A DNA stretch of 30,699 nucleotides from Bacteroidota bacterium (GTDB lineage Bacteria; Bacteroidota; Bacteroidia; Bacteroidales; P3), in the NCBI GenBank assembly GCA_023415495.1, contig JAEZKK010000016.1, forward strand, positions 1 through 30,699. Reading direction: 5' to 3'. Under the pieces are notes generated by a model. That model was not told the origin of the DNA. It did no database searches and saw nothing but the letters and a program-made list of their open reading frames with translations. The translations under genes were made by a program, and so were the position numbers. Of this stretch, positions 24,203 to 30,699 are shown piece after piece. Positions within the stretch are counted from its first letter, which is position 1; each line of letters begins with the position of its first letter.

Positions 24203-24205
24203 AAT

Positions 24206-25312
24206 CTACTCCAATCTATTTTTATATTTCTTAAGGCTGATAAGAATCAAAACCAAACCCATAAAAATCAACACTAAAAACTCATTAATAACAAATCTTA
24301 CATCAACCCCCATAATCATTAGCTTTCTAATTGCACTAATAAACCATTTTGCTGGCATAATTTGAGCAATCCCCTGAAGGATTAAAGGCATACTGCTAAT
24401 ATCGAACATCATCCCAGAGAGTAACATTGAAGGCATTAGAAGAATAATTGCACTTATAACAAGGGCAACCAATTGGGTTTTAGCAATTGTTGAAACAAGT
24501 ATTCCCAAAGAAAGAGAAACCAAAATATAAACTATACATAAAACGAAAACCCAAAAGAAACTCCCCCTAATTGGCACTCCCATAACAAAATAAGAAACAA
24601 TAAAAATTGTAAGTATATTGATTATAGATATAAAGAAATAAGGAGTTACCTTTGAGAGAATAATAATAATTGGCTTAACAGGACTTACTAATAATAATTC
24701 CATACTCCCCCTCTCTCTTTCCCTAACAATAGATATAGAGGTCATCATTGCACAAACAATAATAATTATAAATCCCATAACTCCAGGAACAAAATTATAG
24801 GAACTTTTCATTAATGAGTTGTATAATAGTTTTATTTCTGTGTTGATTTGTGAAGATAAAGTATTTCCTTTTGCTTCTTGCATAAGACTTTGAGAGATTA
24901 TCCCGCTTGAATAGTTAACAAGCGATTTTGCATGGTTGGGGTCGGAGGCATCAGCTATTATCTGAATCTTTGGAGAATCTTTAGTGATTAATTTCTTAGA
25001 AAAATCGTTTTCAATAATTATCGCCATAGAAATCTCACTACGTCGAAAGGCTTCATCTATCTCTGAATTATTATTAAAAGACTTTACTACAGAGAAATAC
25101 TCACTCTCATCCAATTTATCTACAAGCCTATTGCTAATCTCATCACGGCTATTATCCAGAATACCAACATTTGTATCTCTAACCTCAGTTGTTACAGCGT
25201 AACCAAAAAGCAACATCATAATTACTGGCAAAACCAAGATAATCATCATAGTCCAGGTATCACGGAATATATGCAGAAATTCTTTTTTAGCAAATGAGAA
25301 GAATTGTTTCAT
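24206..25312 (-). CDS. ABC-2 type permease 1 (YbhS/YbhR-like)
   Basis: 368 residues, same layout as its downstream neighbour: 'AKKEFLHIFRDTWTMM' then one membrane segment, a periplasmic domain with 'VGILDNSRDEISNRL', and a C-terminal block of five or six membrane segments. The coupling motif is IVRERERGSMELLLVSP. The two permeases clearly come from a common ancestor but differ throughout, so they should form a heterodimer. It starts 3 nt after the second ATPase gene, indicating tight co-translation. Confidence 0.92.
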   Translation of the reverse strand: MKQFFSFAKKEFLHIFRDTWTMMIILVLPVIMMLLFGYAVTTEVRDTNVGILDNSRDEISNRLVDKLDESEYFSVVKSFNNNSEIDEAFRRSEISMAIIIENDFSKKLITKDSPKIQIIADASDPNHAKSLVNYSSGIISQSLMQEAKGNTLSSQINTEIKLLYNSLMKSSYNFVPGVMGFIIIIVCAMMTSISIVRERERGSMELLLVSPVKPIIIILSKVTPYFFISIINILTIFIVSYFVMGVPIRGSFFWVFVLCIVYILVSLSLGILVSTIAKTQLVALVISAIILLMPSMLLSGMMFDISSMPLILQGIAQIMPAKWFISAIRKLMIMGVDVRFVINEFLVLIFMGLVLILISLKKYKNRLE

Positions 25313-25315
25313 AAT

Positions 25316-26056
25316 CTATATTTCTTTTCTTGTGGACTTTTTAGCTAATATATGAAATACTTCATCAATTGTCTCAGTATTATACTCTCTTTTCAATTCT
25401 TTAGGGCTCGACATTGCCTCAATCCTTCCGTCAACCATTATCGAAACTCTGTCGCAATACTCAGCCTCGTCCATATAGTGGGTTGTAACAAACACTGTTA
25501 TTCCCTTTTGTGAGGCATCGTATATCATTTCCCAGAACTGCCTTCTTGTGATTGGGTCAACTCCACCTGTCGGCTCGTCAAGAAACACTATCTTGGGGTT
25601 ATGAAATATCGCTACCGAGAAAGCAAGCTTTTGTTTCCATCCCAAAGGGAGGTCTTTTACAAGTGTATTCTTCTCTTTCTCAAAACCTAATTCATTTAAT
25701 AGTATATCTGTTTTTAAAGCTATTTCATTTCGCTTCATCCCATAAATACCTGCAAAGAGTTTTATATTTTCCCAAACCTTTAAATCCTGATAAAGAGAGA
25801 ATTTCTGGCTCATATAACCAATATTCTTTTTAATCCTTTCTGAATCATGTCTAATATCAAAACCCCCAACCATTGCCTTGCCTGAGCTTGGTCGACTTAA
25901 ACCACATAATATCCTCATCGCCGTAGTCTTCCCTGCACCATTAGCCCCCAAAAATCCAAATATCTCTCCCTTTTTCACATTAAAAGAAATATTATCCACA
26001 GCAACAAAATGCCCAAACCTCTTAGTCAAATCCTTTACAATAATTACATCACCCAT
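25316..26056 (-). CDS. ABC transporter ATPase 2 of the efflux pump (second half of YbhF type)
   Basis: 246 residues. Walker A GANGAGKTT at 37-45, Walker B IVFLDE at 156-161 and the switch His at 193 ('TTHYMDEAE') are intact. The signature, normally LSGGQ, is LPLGWKQK at 136-143. In E. coli YbhF the two ATPase domains are one polypeptide; the second one shows this LPLGW form. Here the halves are separate genes with a flavodoxin gene between. Its intact Walker and His parts would pair with the canonical signature of ATPase 1, giving one working ATP site. It starts 10 nt after the flavodoxin gene. Confidence 0.93.
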   Translation of the reverse strand: MGDVIIVKDLTKRFGHFVAVDNISFNVKKGEIFGFLGANGAGKTTAMRILCGLSRPSSGKAMVGGFDIRHDSERIKKNIGYMSQKFSLYQDLKVWENIKLFAGIYGMKRNEIALKTDILLNELGFEKEKNTLVKDLPLGWKQKLAFSVAIFHNPKIVFLDEPTGGVDPITRRQFWEMIYDASQKGITVFVTTHYMDEAEYCDRVSIMVDGRIEAMSSPKELKREYNTETIDEVFHILAKKSTRKEI

Positions 26057-26066
26057 TATCAGCTAT

Positions 26067-26546
26067 TTATAATAAAATATCCTTAACAAACCTGTCAATA
26101 TTTTGGTGGTTTATTTCTGAAATGCTTTTATCTGTTTTTGCTATCTTTTTAATTATCATCTTTTCAAAGAAATTCATATTTTCAAACAAAAACTCTCCTC
26201 CTAAGAATTGTATTGATTTAGCTTTATCAATTAACTCTTTTGGAAATGATCTTTCCAACTCTTCCCTTTGCTTAGCCTCATCTCTTTCCATTCCGCAAAC
26301 ATATAATCCTACCTCCTTATTCAACAAGTGATTAAGATTTGAAGCGATGAATTTCTTAACCTTATTATGACTATTACCTGCATAGATAGGACTTCCGATA
26401 ATTATTCTGTCATAAGTAGAAATATCAAAAAAAGGCTTATTCTTTAAATCGATTAAACCTTCATGAGAATCCAATTTCTCTGAAATAATCTTAGCAACCT
26501 TTTGAGTTGTAGCTTTCTTAGAATAATAAATAATTGCTGTTTTCAT
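26067..26546 (-). CDS. flavodoxin-family protein (HemG-like)
   Basis: 159 residues. The FMN phosphate-binding loop is at about 7-16 ('YYSKKATTQKVA'), and the second FMN contact is GSPIYAGNSH at 51-60, followed by 'KVKKFI'. This pattern is typical of the flavodoxin-like group that includes HemG, the menaquinone-linked protoporphyrinogen oxidase, as well as other small redox flavoproteins. The sequence cannot tell these apart. Unusually, it is encoded between the two ATPase genes of an efflux pump, 91 nt after the first and 10 nt before the second, on the same strand, so it is co-expressed with the pump. The gap before it contains three 23-bp tandem repeats. Confidence 0.8.
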   Translation of the reverse strand: MKTAIIYYSKKATTQKVAKIISEKLDSHEGLIDLKNKPFFDISTYDRIIIGSPIYAGNSHNKVKKFIASNLNHLLNKEVGLYVCGMERDEAKQREELERSFPKELIDKAKSIQFLGGEFLFENMNFFEKMIIKKIAKTDKSISEINHQNIDRFVKDILL

Positions 26547-26572
26547 TGTTTATATTAGTTTTTATTTTTCTC

Positions 26573-26641
26573 CCATTACCACTGGAAGATATTATCCATT
26601 ACTACTGGAAGATATTATCCATTACCACTGGAAGATATTAT
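26573..26641. repeat. three 23-bp tandem repeats (array D)
   Basis: Three units starting at 26573, 26596 and 26619, identical except for one C/T change in the second (position 26603). Each contains ACTGGAAGATATTAT. The third unit overlaps the stop codon of ATPase 1. Near identity suggests recent amplification, unlike the degenerate arrays A-C and E. Confidence 0.95.
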
Positions 26642-27498
26642 TCTGATAGTCTCATAAAATAATCTTCTATTGTGGGTTTAATTTCTTTATAATTATTTTC
26701 TTCATCTTCGTTATTTAGAGTTATATGACATGAGTCTCCAAAAGAATAGCATGTTTCTATATTAGTATTTTCTCGTAATTCTTTTAAGAGCATAGGCATA
26801 TTATCTCCTTCAACTCGAAAAAGCTTCTTAGGAAATTTAGATATTATTGCTTCGGGAGAATCTATATCTATAAACTCTCCTTTATTTATTAATGCTATTC
26901 TGTCGCAAAGCTTTGCCTCATCCATATAGGGTGTTGAAACAATAATTGTAATTCCTTGATTTTGCAGTCTTTTTAGCATTTGCCAAAACTCCTTACGACT
27001 TACTGGGTCAACTCCTGTTGTGGGTTCATCCAAAAACAATATCTCAGGCTTATGGATTAAAGCACATGAAAGGGCTAATTTTTGTTTCATACCACCAGAA
27101 AGATTCCCTGCTCTTCTTTTTTTAAAAGGCTGAAGATGTGAATAAATATCCTTTATTAAATAATAATTATCCTCAATACTTACATTAAAAACACTTGCAA
27201 AAAACTCAAGATTCTCCTCAACGCTTAAATCATGATAAAGAGAGAAACTCCCCGGCATATAGCCTAGGATTTTTCTAATTTCTTTGTAATCTTTAATAAT
27301 ATCATTTTCAATTATCATTGCATTACCAGTATCAGAGAGAATTAAAGTTGTTAGTATTCTAAATAAAGTAGTTTTACCAGCTCCATCAGGACCAATAATA
27401 CCAAATATCTCTCCTTTTTCAACTTCAAAGCTAATATTCTTTAAAGCGTATTCAGAATTAAACTTCTTAGATATGTTATTAACCTTTAATACTTTCAT
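26638..27498 (-). CDS. ABC transporter ATPase 1 of the efflux pump (first half of YbhF type)
   Basis: 286 residues. Walker A GPDGAGKTT at 36-44, canonical signature LSGGMKQK at 133-140, Walker B ILFLDE at 153-158. The switch position has Pro190 in 'STPYMDEAK' instead of His, so its own ATP site should be weak or non-hydrolytic. The extra C-terminal ~60 residues are unrecognised. The GPDGAG form of Walker A and the missing His are also typical of first-domain YbhF-like ATPases. It overlaps the HlyD gene by 4 nt. Confidence 0.93.
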   Translation of the reverse strand: MKVLKVNNISKKFNSEYALKNISFEVEKGEIFGIIGPDGAGKTTLFRILTTLILSDTGNAMIIENDIIKDYKEIRKILGYMPGSFSLYHDLSVEENLEFFASVFNVSIEDNYYLIKDIYSHLQPFKKRRAGNLSGGMKQKLALSCALIHKPEILFLDEPTTGVDPVSRKEFWQMLKRLQNQGITIIVSTPYMDEAKLCDRIALINKGEFIDIDSPEAIISKFPKKLFRVEGDNMPMLLKELRENTNIETCYSFGDSCHITLNNEDEENNYKEIKPTIEDYFMRLSE

Positions 27499-28382
27499 AG
27501 CTTTATATCGGCATACATACCAATTTTTAAATAACCATCATTCTTAACCATTATTTTAACTGCATACACTAAATTATCTCTATCATCCTTAACTTGAATT
27601 GCTTTTGGAGTAAATTCTGCCTTCGAACTAATCCAAGTGATTTTCCCTTTATACTCTCTTCTCTCATCTCCAAAATCTGCAAAAACATTTACCTCCTGTC
27701 CTAATTTTATTTTAGTTATTTGTGAAGAGTTAAGATAAATTCTAAGAATCATATTATCAATATCTGCAACCTTAAACAAAGGTTTACCAATATTTGCAAA
27801 TTCTCCTTCTTCAGTATATTTTGTTATTACTGTGCCATCAATTGGACTTTTAATTTTCGATTTATCTAATTGGTCATTTAATTGTAATACTTGTGTTCTT
27901 AAAGAAGCCTCTTCTGAACTAATAGACTTATTACCCTTTTCAAAAGAAGACTTTTGTGCTGATAATTGCTTCTCTGCTACTGTAATATTAGAATTAATAT
28001 CATCCAATTGCTTTTTATTTGCAGCATTCTTTTCTAAAAGTTTTTCTATCCTTTGCTTTTCAATCTTAAGCTTTTTTATATTTTCCTCAAGAGCTGCAAT
28101 TTGTTTATTTATATCTATACTCCTCCCTCCTACTGCTTGAATTGAATATAATAATTGTTGACGTTTAAGATATAATTGAGTAGTATCGATTAAACCACAT
28201 TTTTGCCCAAATGATATCTTATCTCCCTCTTCGACTTGAAGCGAAAGTATTTTACCCGTCGATTCAGCAGATACAAGGACTTCCTTCGCCTCAAAAACTC
28301 CACTTGTGTTAAGCTCATTATCTCCTTTCCCACAAGAGATTAATAATAGTATTATTGATAGTTTTATTATTCTATTTCTCAT
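27495..28382 (-). CDS. HlyD/YbhG-like periplasmic adaptor lipoprotein
   Basis: 295 residues. A lipoprotein signal ends LLLISC (Cys17), anchoring it in the membrane. After a lipoyl-like half ('VSAESTGKILSLQVEEGDKI', in part GKILSLQVEEGDKI) comes a long coiled-coil hairpin at about 75-170, then the second lipoyl half ('IKSPIDGTVITKYTEEGEF') and a beta-barrel region. This is the membrane fusion protein that links the inner-membrane ABC pump to TolC. Its start overlaps the tolC end by 11 nt. Confidence 0.92.
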   Translation of the reverse strand: MRNRIIKLSIILLLISCGKGDNELNTSGVFEAKEVLVSAESTGKILSLQVEEGDKISFGQKCGLIDTTQLYLKRQQLLYSIQAVGGRSIDINKQIAALEENIKKLKIEKQRIEKLLEKNAANKKQLDDINSNITVAEKQLSAQKSSFEKGNKSISSEEASLRTQVLQLNDQLDKSKIKSPIDGTVITKYTEEGEFANIGKPLFKVADIDNMILRIYLNSSQITKIKLGQEVNVFADFGDERREYKGKITWISSKAEFTPKAIQVKDDRDNLVYAVKIMVKNDGYLKIGMYADIKL

Positions 28383-29649
28383 AAGGTTGATTTATTATAT
28401 TATTATATTTATAAATTGACATTAATAATTGTATTCTATGTAGAATTTGATTTTGTTTTGAAATATCCTCTGCATTTACATCCTTAATATAATCACTTAC
28501 ACTTATTGTACCATTTTCTAATTTAAATTCAGAGGCTTTCTTTATTCTTTCTCTAAGCTGAATTATTTCATTATCTCTTTTCAACTGACTCTCTAATCTC
28601 GATATTTCAGAGTTTTGGTTTTCCAATTGAATATTTGTATTAAATAGAAATGCATTTCTATTCGATTCGACTAATTGTTTATTTACTTCCAAAATATTTA
28701 TTTTATTTGATTTGGTATATAAGCTACTAATATTCCAATTTAATCTTAACCCTATTATTCCATAAAAATCAAAATCTTCATTAAACATATTAAGTGCTGG
28801 TCGTCCATATCCTCCTTGAGCAAATACAGAAATTTGAGGCATACTTAGGTTATTAACCAATCTCTTTTTAATATCAATTAATTTAATTTGAGAATCAAAT
28901 ACTTTAAGTTCTGGTCTGAAAATATTATTTGAAAGATTATACACTTTTAATTCTGGTTCAGAAAATTCGGCATCAACGCTTAATTCTTCTCCAATGAAAA
29001 TAGATAATAATTTAATGTAGGTTTTCTCCATTATTTCTATTTCAGAAATCCTTTGCTTAATGGTTAATTCCTCTACTTTTATTAAATCCAAATCTGATTG
29101 GTTAGCTAAACCACTTTCAATATAAGCTTCAATTTGCTTAATATTTCTACCCAATTCCCTTTCCATTAATAAAGCTTGAGTCTTTTGCTCTTTTATGCTT
29201 AATATTCCAAAAAAGATGTTAGCAATCCTGTCTTTAAGATTATATAATTCGACTTCTAGTGTAGAATTTTGAGATTCTAATTCTGCTTTAGCTTCTTTCT
29301 TCTTATTACTTGTTAATCCTCCATCCCAAATCAATTGACCAATTTCTAAAAATGCTTGATATTGGTCTTTTTTCATTTCTGGAAAATCAATATTCATTGG
29401 AAAAGGCAAGTCAAAATCAATCTTAGTAACATCGGATTGATAGCTTGTTTTGATTGAAAAATTTACCTGAGGAAGATAATTTCTATTCGCATTTTCAAGA
29501 GTAAAATTTGTTGTCTTCTCCAATAGTTTATAATTCTTATATAAAGGATAGTTCTCTCTTGCTTTTTGCTGACAATAATCAATACTTATTTGAGAAAATC
29601 CCAAAGAACAAAAGAAAACTAAGAATATGGTTAAAGATACTTTTTTCAT
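28372..29649 (-). CDS. TolC-family outer-membrane efflux protein
   Basis: 425 residues, typical TolC-family length. A signal peptide ends SLGFSQ (residues 15-20). Two similar halves, each with long helices and short strands, follow: 'YCQQKARENYPLYKNYKLLE' (in part) opens the first and 'LKVFDSQIKLIDIKKRL' the second. It forms the trimeric exit duct of the pump. It starts 13 nt after tetR, so the repressor and pump are in one transcript. Confidence 0.93.
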   Translation of the reverse strand: MKKVSLTIFLVFFCSLGFSQISIDYCQQKARENYPLYKNYKLLEKTTNFTLENANRNYLPQVNFSIKTSYQSDVTKIDFDLPFPMNIDFPEMKKDQYQAFLEIGQLIWDGGLTSNKKKEAKAELESQNSTLEVELYNLKDRIANIFFGILSIKEQKTQALLMERELGRNIKQIEAYIESGLANQSDLDLIKVEELTIKQRISEIEIMEKTYIKLLSIFIGEELSVDAEFSEPELKVYNLSNNIFRPELKVFDSQIKLIDIKKRLVNNLSMPQISVFAQGGYGRPALNMFNEDFDFYGIIGLRLNWNISSLYTKSNKINILEVNKQLVESNRNAFLFNTNIQLENQNSEISRLESQLKRDNEIIQLRERIKKASEFKLENGTISVSDYIKDVNAEDISKQNQILHRIQLLMSIYKYNNIINQPYEK

Positions 29650-29662
29650 ATATCAATATTTA

Positions 29663-30268
29663 TTACTTATTATTCAATCTAATACTATTTAAAATAGTTT
29701 GTATTATTTCTTTCTTCCTATTTTCAACAAATTGATCAATACTCTCATTTTGTGAATTAAAAACATACTCGACTATAGGAAGGCTTATAAACATAAAAAC
29801 ATTAAGAGATATAATATTTAAAATTAAATCCATAGCGTTTACTTCTCTAATTCTATTACTTTTTACTTCTTCGTCAAGTTCCTTTTGGAATTTTACAATA
29901 AAGCTAGGTATATTATTCTTAAATGCTTCTTTTAACCAATGAATTGTTTCTGAATTATTATTTATCTCATTCAAAATAAATATTGGTAGTTTAGGATTTT
30001 GCTTAAGGATTTCATAATGCTTAGATATTCGATTACTTAATCTCTCTTCAAAATCCTCCTCATTTTCATCTGTTATATCAAATTGAGAAACCAAATACCT
30101 TAATTTATTCTCAAAAACCTTTTGAAATAAATTAGCCTTGGTGCGATAATAATAATGAATTAAAGCTTGGTTACACCCAACCTTTTGAGCAATCTCTGTT
30201 GTAGAAACCCCATTAAAGCCCTTATCCATAAACAAATCCTCAGCAACTTTTAAAATCAAACTCTCCAT
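29663..30268 (-). CDS. TetR-family transcriptional regulator of the efflux operon
   Basis: 201 residues. The N-terminal helix-turn-helix is at about residues 20-45: 'GVSTTEIAQKVGCNQALIHYYY' (in part TEIAQKVGCNQALIHYY), followed by 'RTKANLFQKVF', the standard TetR pattern. The C-terminal ligand domain is helical and not assigned. It is the first gene of the operon and overlaps in position with a palindrome at its transcription start, so it most likely represses its own operon until a pump substrate binds. In E. coli, CecR (YbiH) plays this role for YbhGFSR. Confidence 0.93.
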   Translation of the reverse strand: MESLILKVAEDLFMDKGFNGVSTTEIAQKVGCNQALIHYYYRTKANLFQKVFENKLRYLVSQFDITDENEEDFEERLSNRISKHYEILKQNPKLPIFILNEINNNSETIHWLKEAFKNNIPSFIVKFQKELDEEVKSNRIREVNAMDLILNIISLNVFMFISLPIVEYVFNSQNESIDQFVENRKKEIIQTILNSIRLNNK

Positions 30269-30299
30269 AAAAATAATATTCAGTATTAATAAAACAAAG

Positions 30300-30332
30300 G
30301 ATTAATAGATTAGTTTAATAGCTCTATTAATC
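30300..30332. promoter_or_regulatory. candidate TetR operator at the operon start
   Basis: TTAATAG-CT-CTATTAA (30315-30330) is a near-perfect palindrome with a 2-nt centre. A further GATTAATAG at 30300-30308 pairs with CTATTAATC at 30324-30332. The element starts about 7 nt downstream of the -7 element of tetR, covering the expected transcription start. Confidence 0.65.
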
Positions 30333-30338
30333 ATTTTG

Positions 30339-30346
30339 CAAAGGTA
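30339..30346 (-). promoter_or_regulatory. promoter of the tetR-efflux operon
   Basis: Minus-strand TACCTTTG with TTG 21 nt upstream. The start codon at 30268 is 70 nt downstream, with the palindrome in between. Confidence 0.7.
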
Positions 30347-30434
30347 TAGAAAAAAATTTATATCTACCAAAAATAAAATAATAAAACATCAATAGACAAA
30401 AATTTTATCAATTAGAATTCTATTGATTTTCATT

Positions 30435-30522
30435 TGATGTTTGGGGTCGATTTACTTGATGTTTGGGGGTCGATCATCTGATGTTTAAGGGTCAATTATC
30501 TGATTATTTAGGCTGAGGATCA
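30435..30522. repeat. 22-bp-period repeat array (array E)
   Basis: Cores TGATGTTTGGGG, TGATGTTTGGGG, TGATGTTTAAGG and TGATTATTTAGG start at 30435, 30457, 30479 and 30501, exactly 22 bp apart. Units diverge from left to right. It lies between the 5S terminator and the tetR promoter, with no gene in it. Confidence 0.85.
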
Positions 30523-30544
30523 AATGATTTTTACTTATATACAT

Positions 30545-30578
30545 AAAAAAAACCCTCAATCAATTAAGATTAAGGGTT
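30545..30578 (-). terminator. intrinsic terminator of the rRNA operon
   Basis: On the minus strand AACCCTTAATC (30578-30568) pairs with GATTGAGGGTT (30561-30551) with one G-U pair, a 6-nt loop and a run of T (30552-30545). It is 15 nt past the 5S rRNA 3' end. Confidence 0.85.
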
Positions 30579-30592
30579 AGATTTGTAGGTCT

Positions 30593-30699
30593 TGGCAGCT
30601 ACCTACTTTCCCAGACGGGTTAGTCCAGTATCATCGGCGCAATAGGGCTTAACTTCTCTGTTCGGAATGGTAAGAGGTGATCACCTACGCTATAGCCAC
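30593..30699 (-). rRNA. rrf: 5S ribosomal RNA (5' end cut by the window edge)
   Basis: The minus strand reads GTGGCTATAGCG at the window edge, then the conserved loop CCGAACAGAGAAGTTAAGCC and ends with GTAGGTAGCTGCCA. The terminal stem (GTGGC with GCTGCC) shows only a base or a few are missing at the 5' end. Its position and terminator indicate the end of an rRNA operon whose 16S and 23S genes lie beyond the window. Confidence 0.97.

Overview
The window comes from an AT-rich member of the Bacteroidota, most likely Bacteroidales-like. Evidence: LpxC and FabZ are fused in one protein; one protein carries a type IX secretion (Por) C-terminal sorting domain; several secreted proteins end their signal peptides in a short Gln-containing motif; the rpmG-DUF4295-ftsY-rimO block is present; there is a histone-like HU domain of the Bacteroidales kind; promoters carry the phylum-type -7 element TAnnTTTG; and most genes lack a Shine-Dalgarno sequence. 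No species call is possible from sequence alone.

Layout. 1-328: a 21-bp-period repeat array and a promoter. 329-1027: a lipoprotein. 7598-1146 (minus): DEAD-box RNA helicase, rpe, PHP-type phosphatase, purB and an MsbA-like ABC exporter, closely spaced. 8752-7769 (minus): a type IX cargo protein, followed by a 917-nt intergenic stretch with a possible small gene, a hairpin, a dispersed repeat and a second repeat array. 9670-11666 (plus): thiL, a HAD phosphatase and a DivIC/FtsB-like protein. 13864-11679 (minus): lpxC/fabZ and lpxA. 14066-18623 (plus): a small secreted protein, rpmG, a 51-residue DUF4295 protein with an unusually strong Shine-Dalgarno sequence, a terminator, ftsY, an outer-membrane barrel, rimO, an acidic protein and a TPR protein. 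18681-20238 (plus): ECF sigma factor, putative anti-sigma factor and Spy/CpxP-like periplasmic protein, closed by a strong terminator. 21384-20365 (minus): a protein joining an HU-like DNA-binding domain to an export signal and an outer-membrane beta-barrel. 21729-23054 (plus): a lipoprotein metallophosphoesterase. 30268-23102 (minus): an eight-gene TetR-controlled efflux operon (TetR, TolC, HlyD, ATPase, flavodoxin, ATPase, two ABC-2 permeases). The window ends in a 5S rRNA gene (minus) and its terminator.

The most unusual features are: (1) the HU / beta-barrel fusion, whose internal signal peptide would let signal peptidase split it into a membrane-tethered DNA-binding part and an outer-membrane part; (2) five intergenic arrays with different unit sequences but the same narrow period of 21-23 bp, about two DNA turns, some sharing palindromic cores across 20 kb; (3) a split YbhF-type ATPase pair with complementary loss of catalytic motifs and a flavodoxin gene between the halves; (4) well-placed palindromes that look like operators at the tetR start and at the phosphoesterase promoter. 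No tRNA, CRISPR array, transposase or phage gene was seen.
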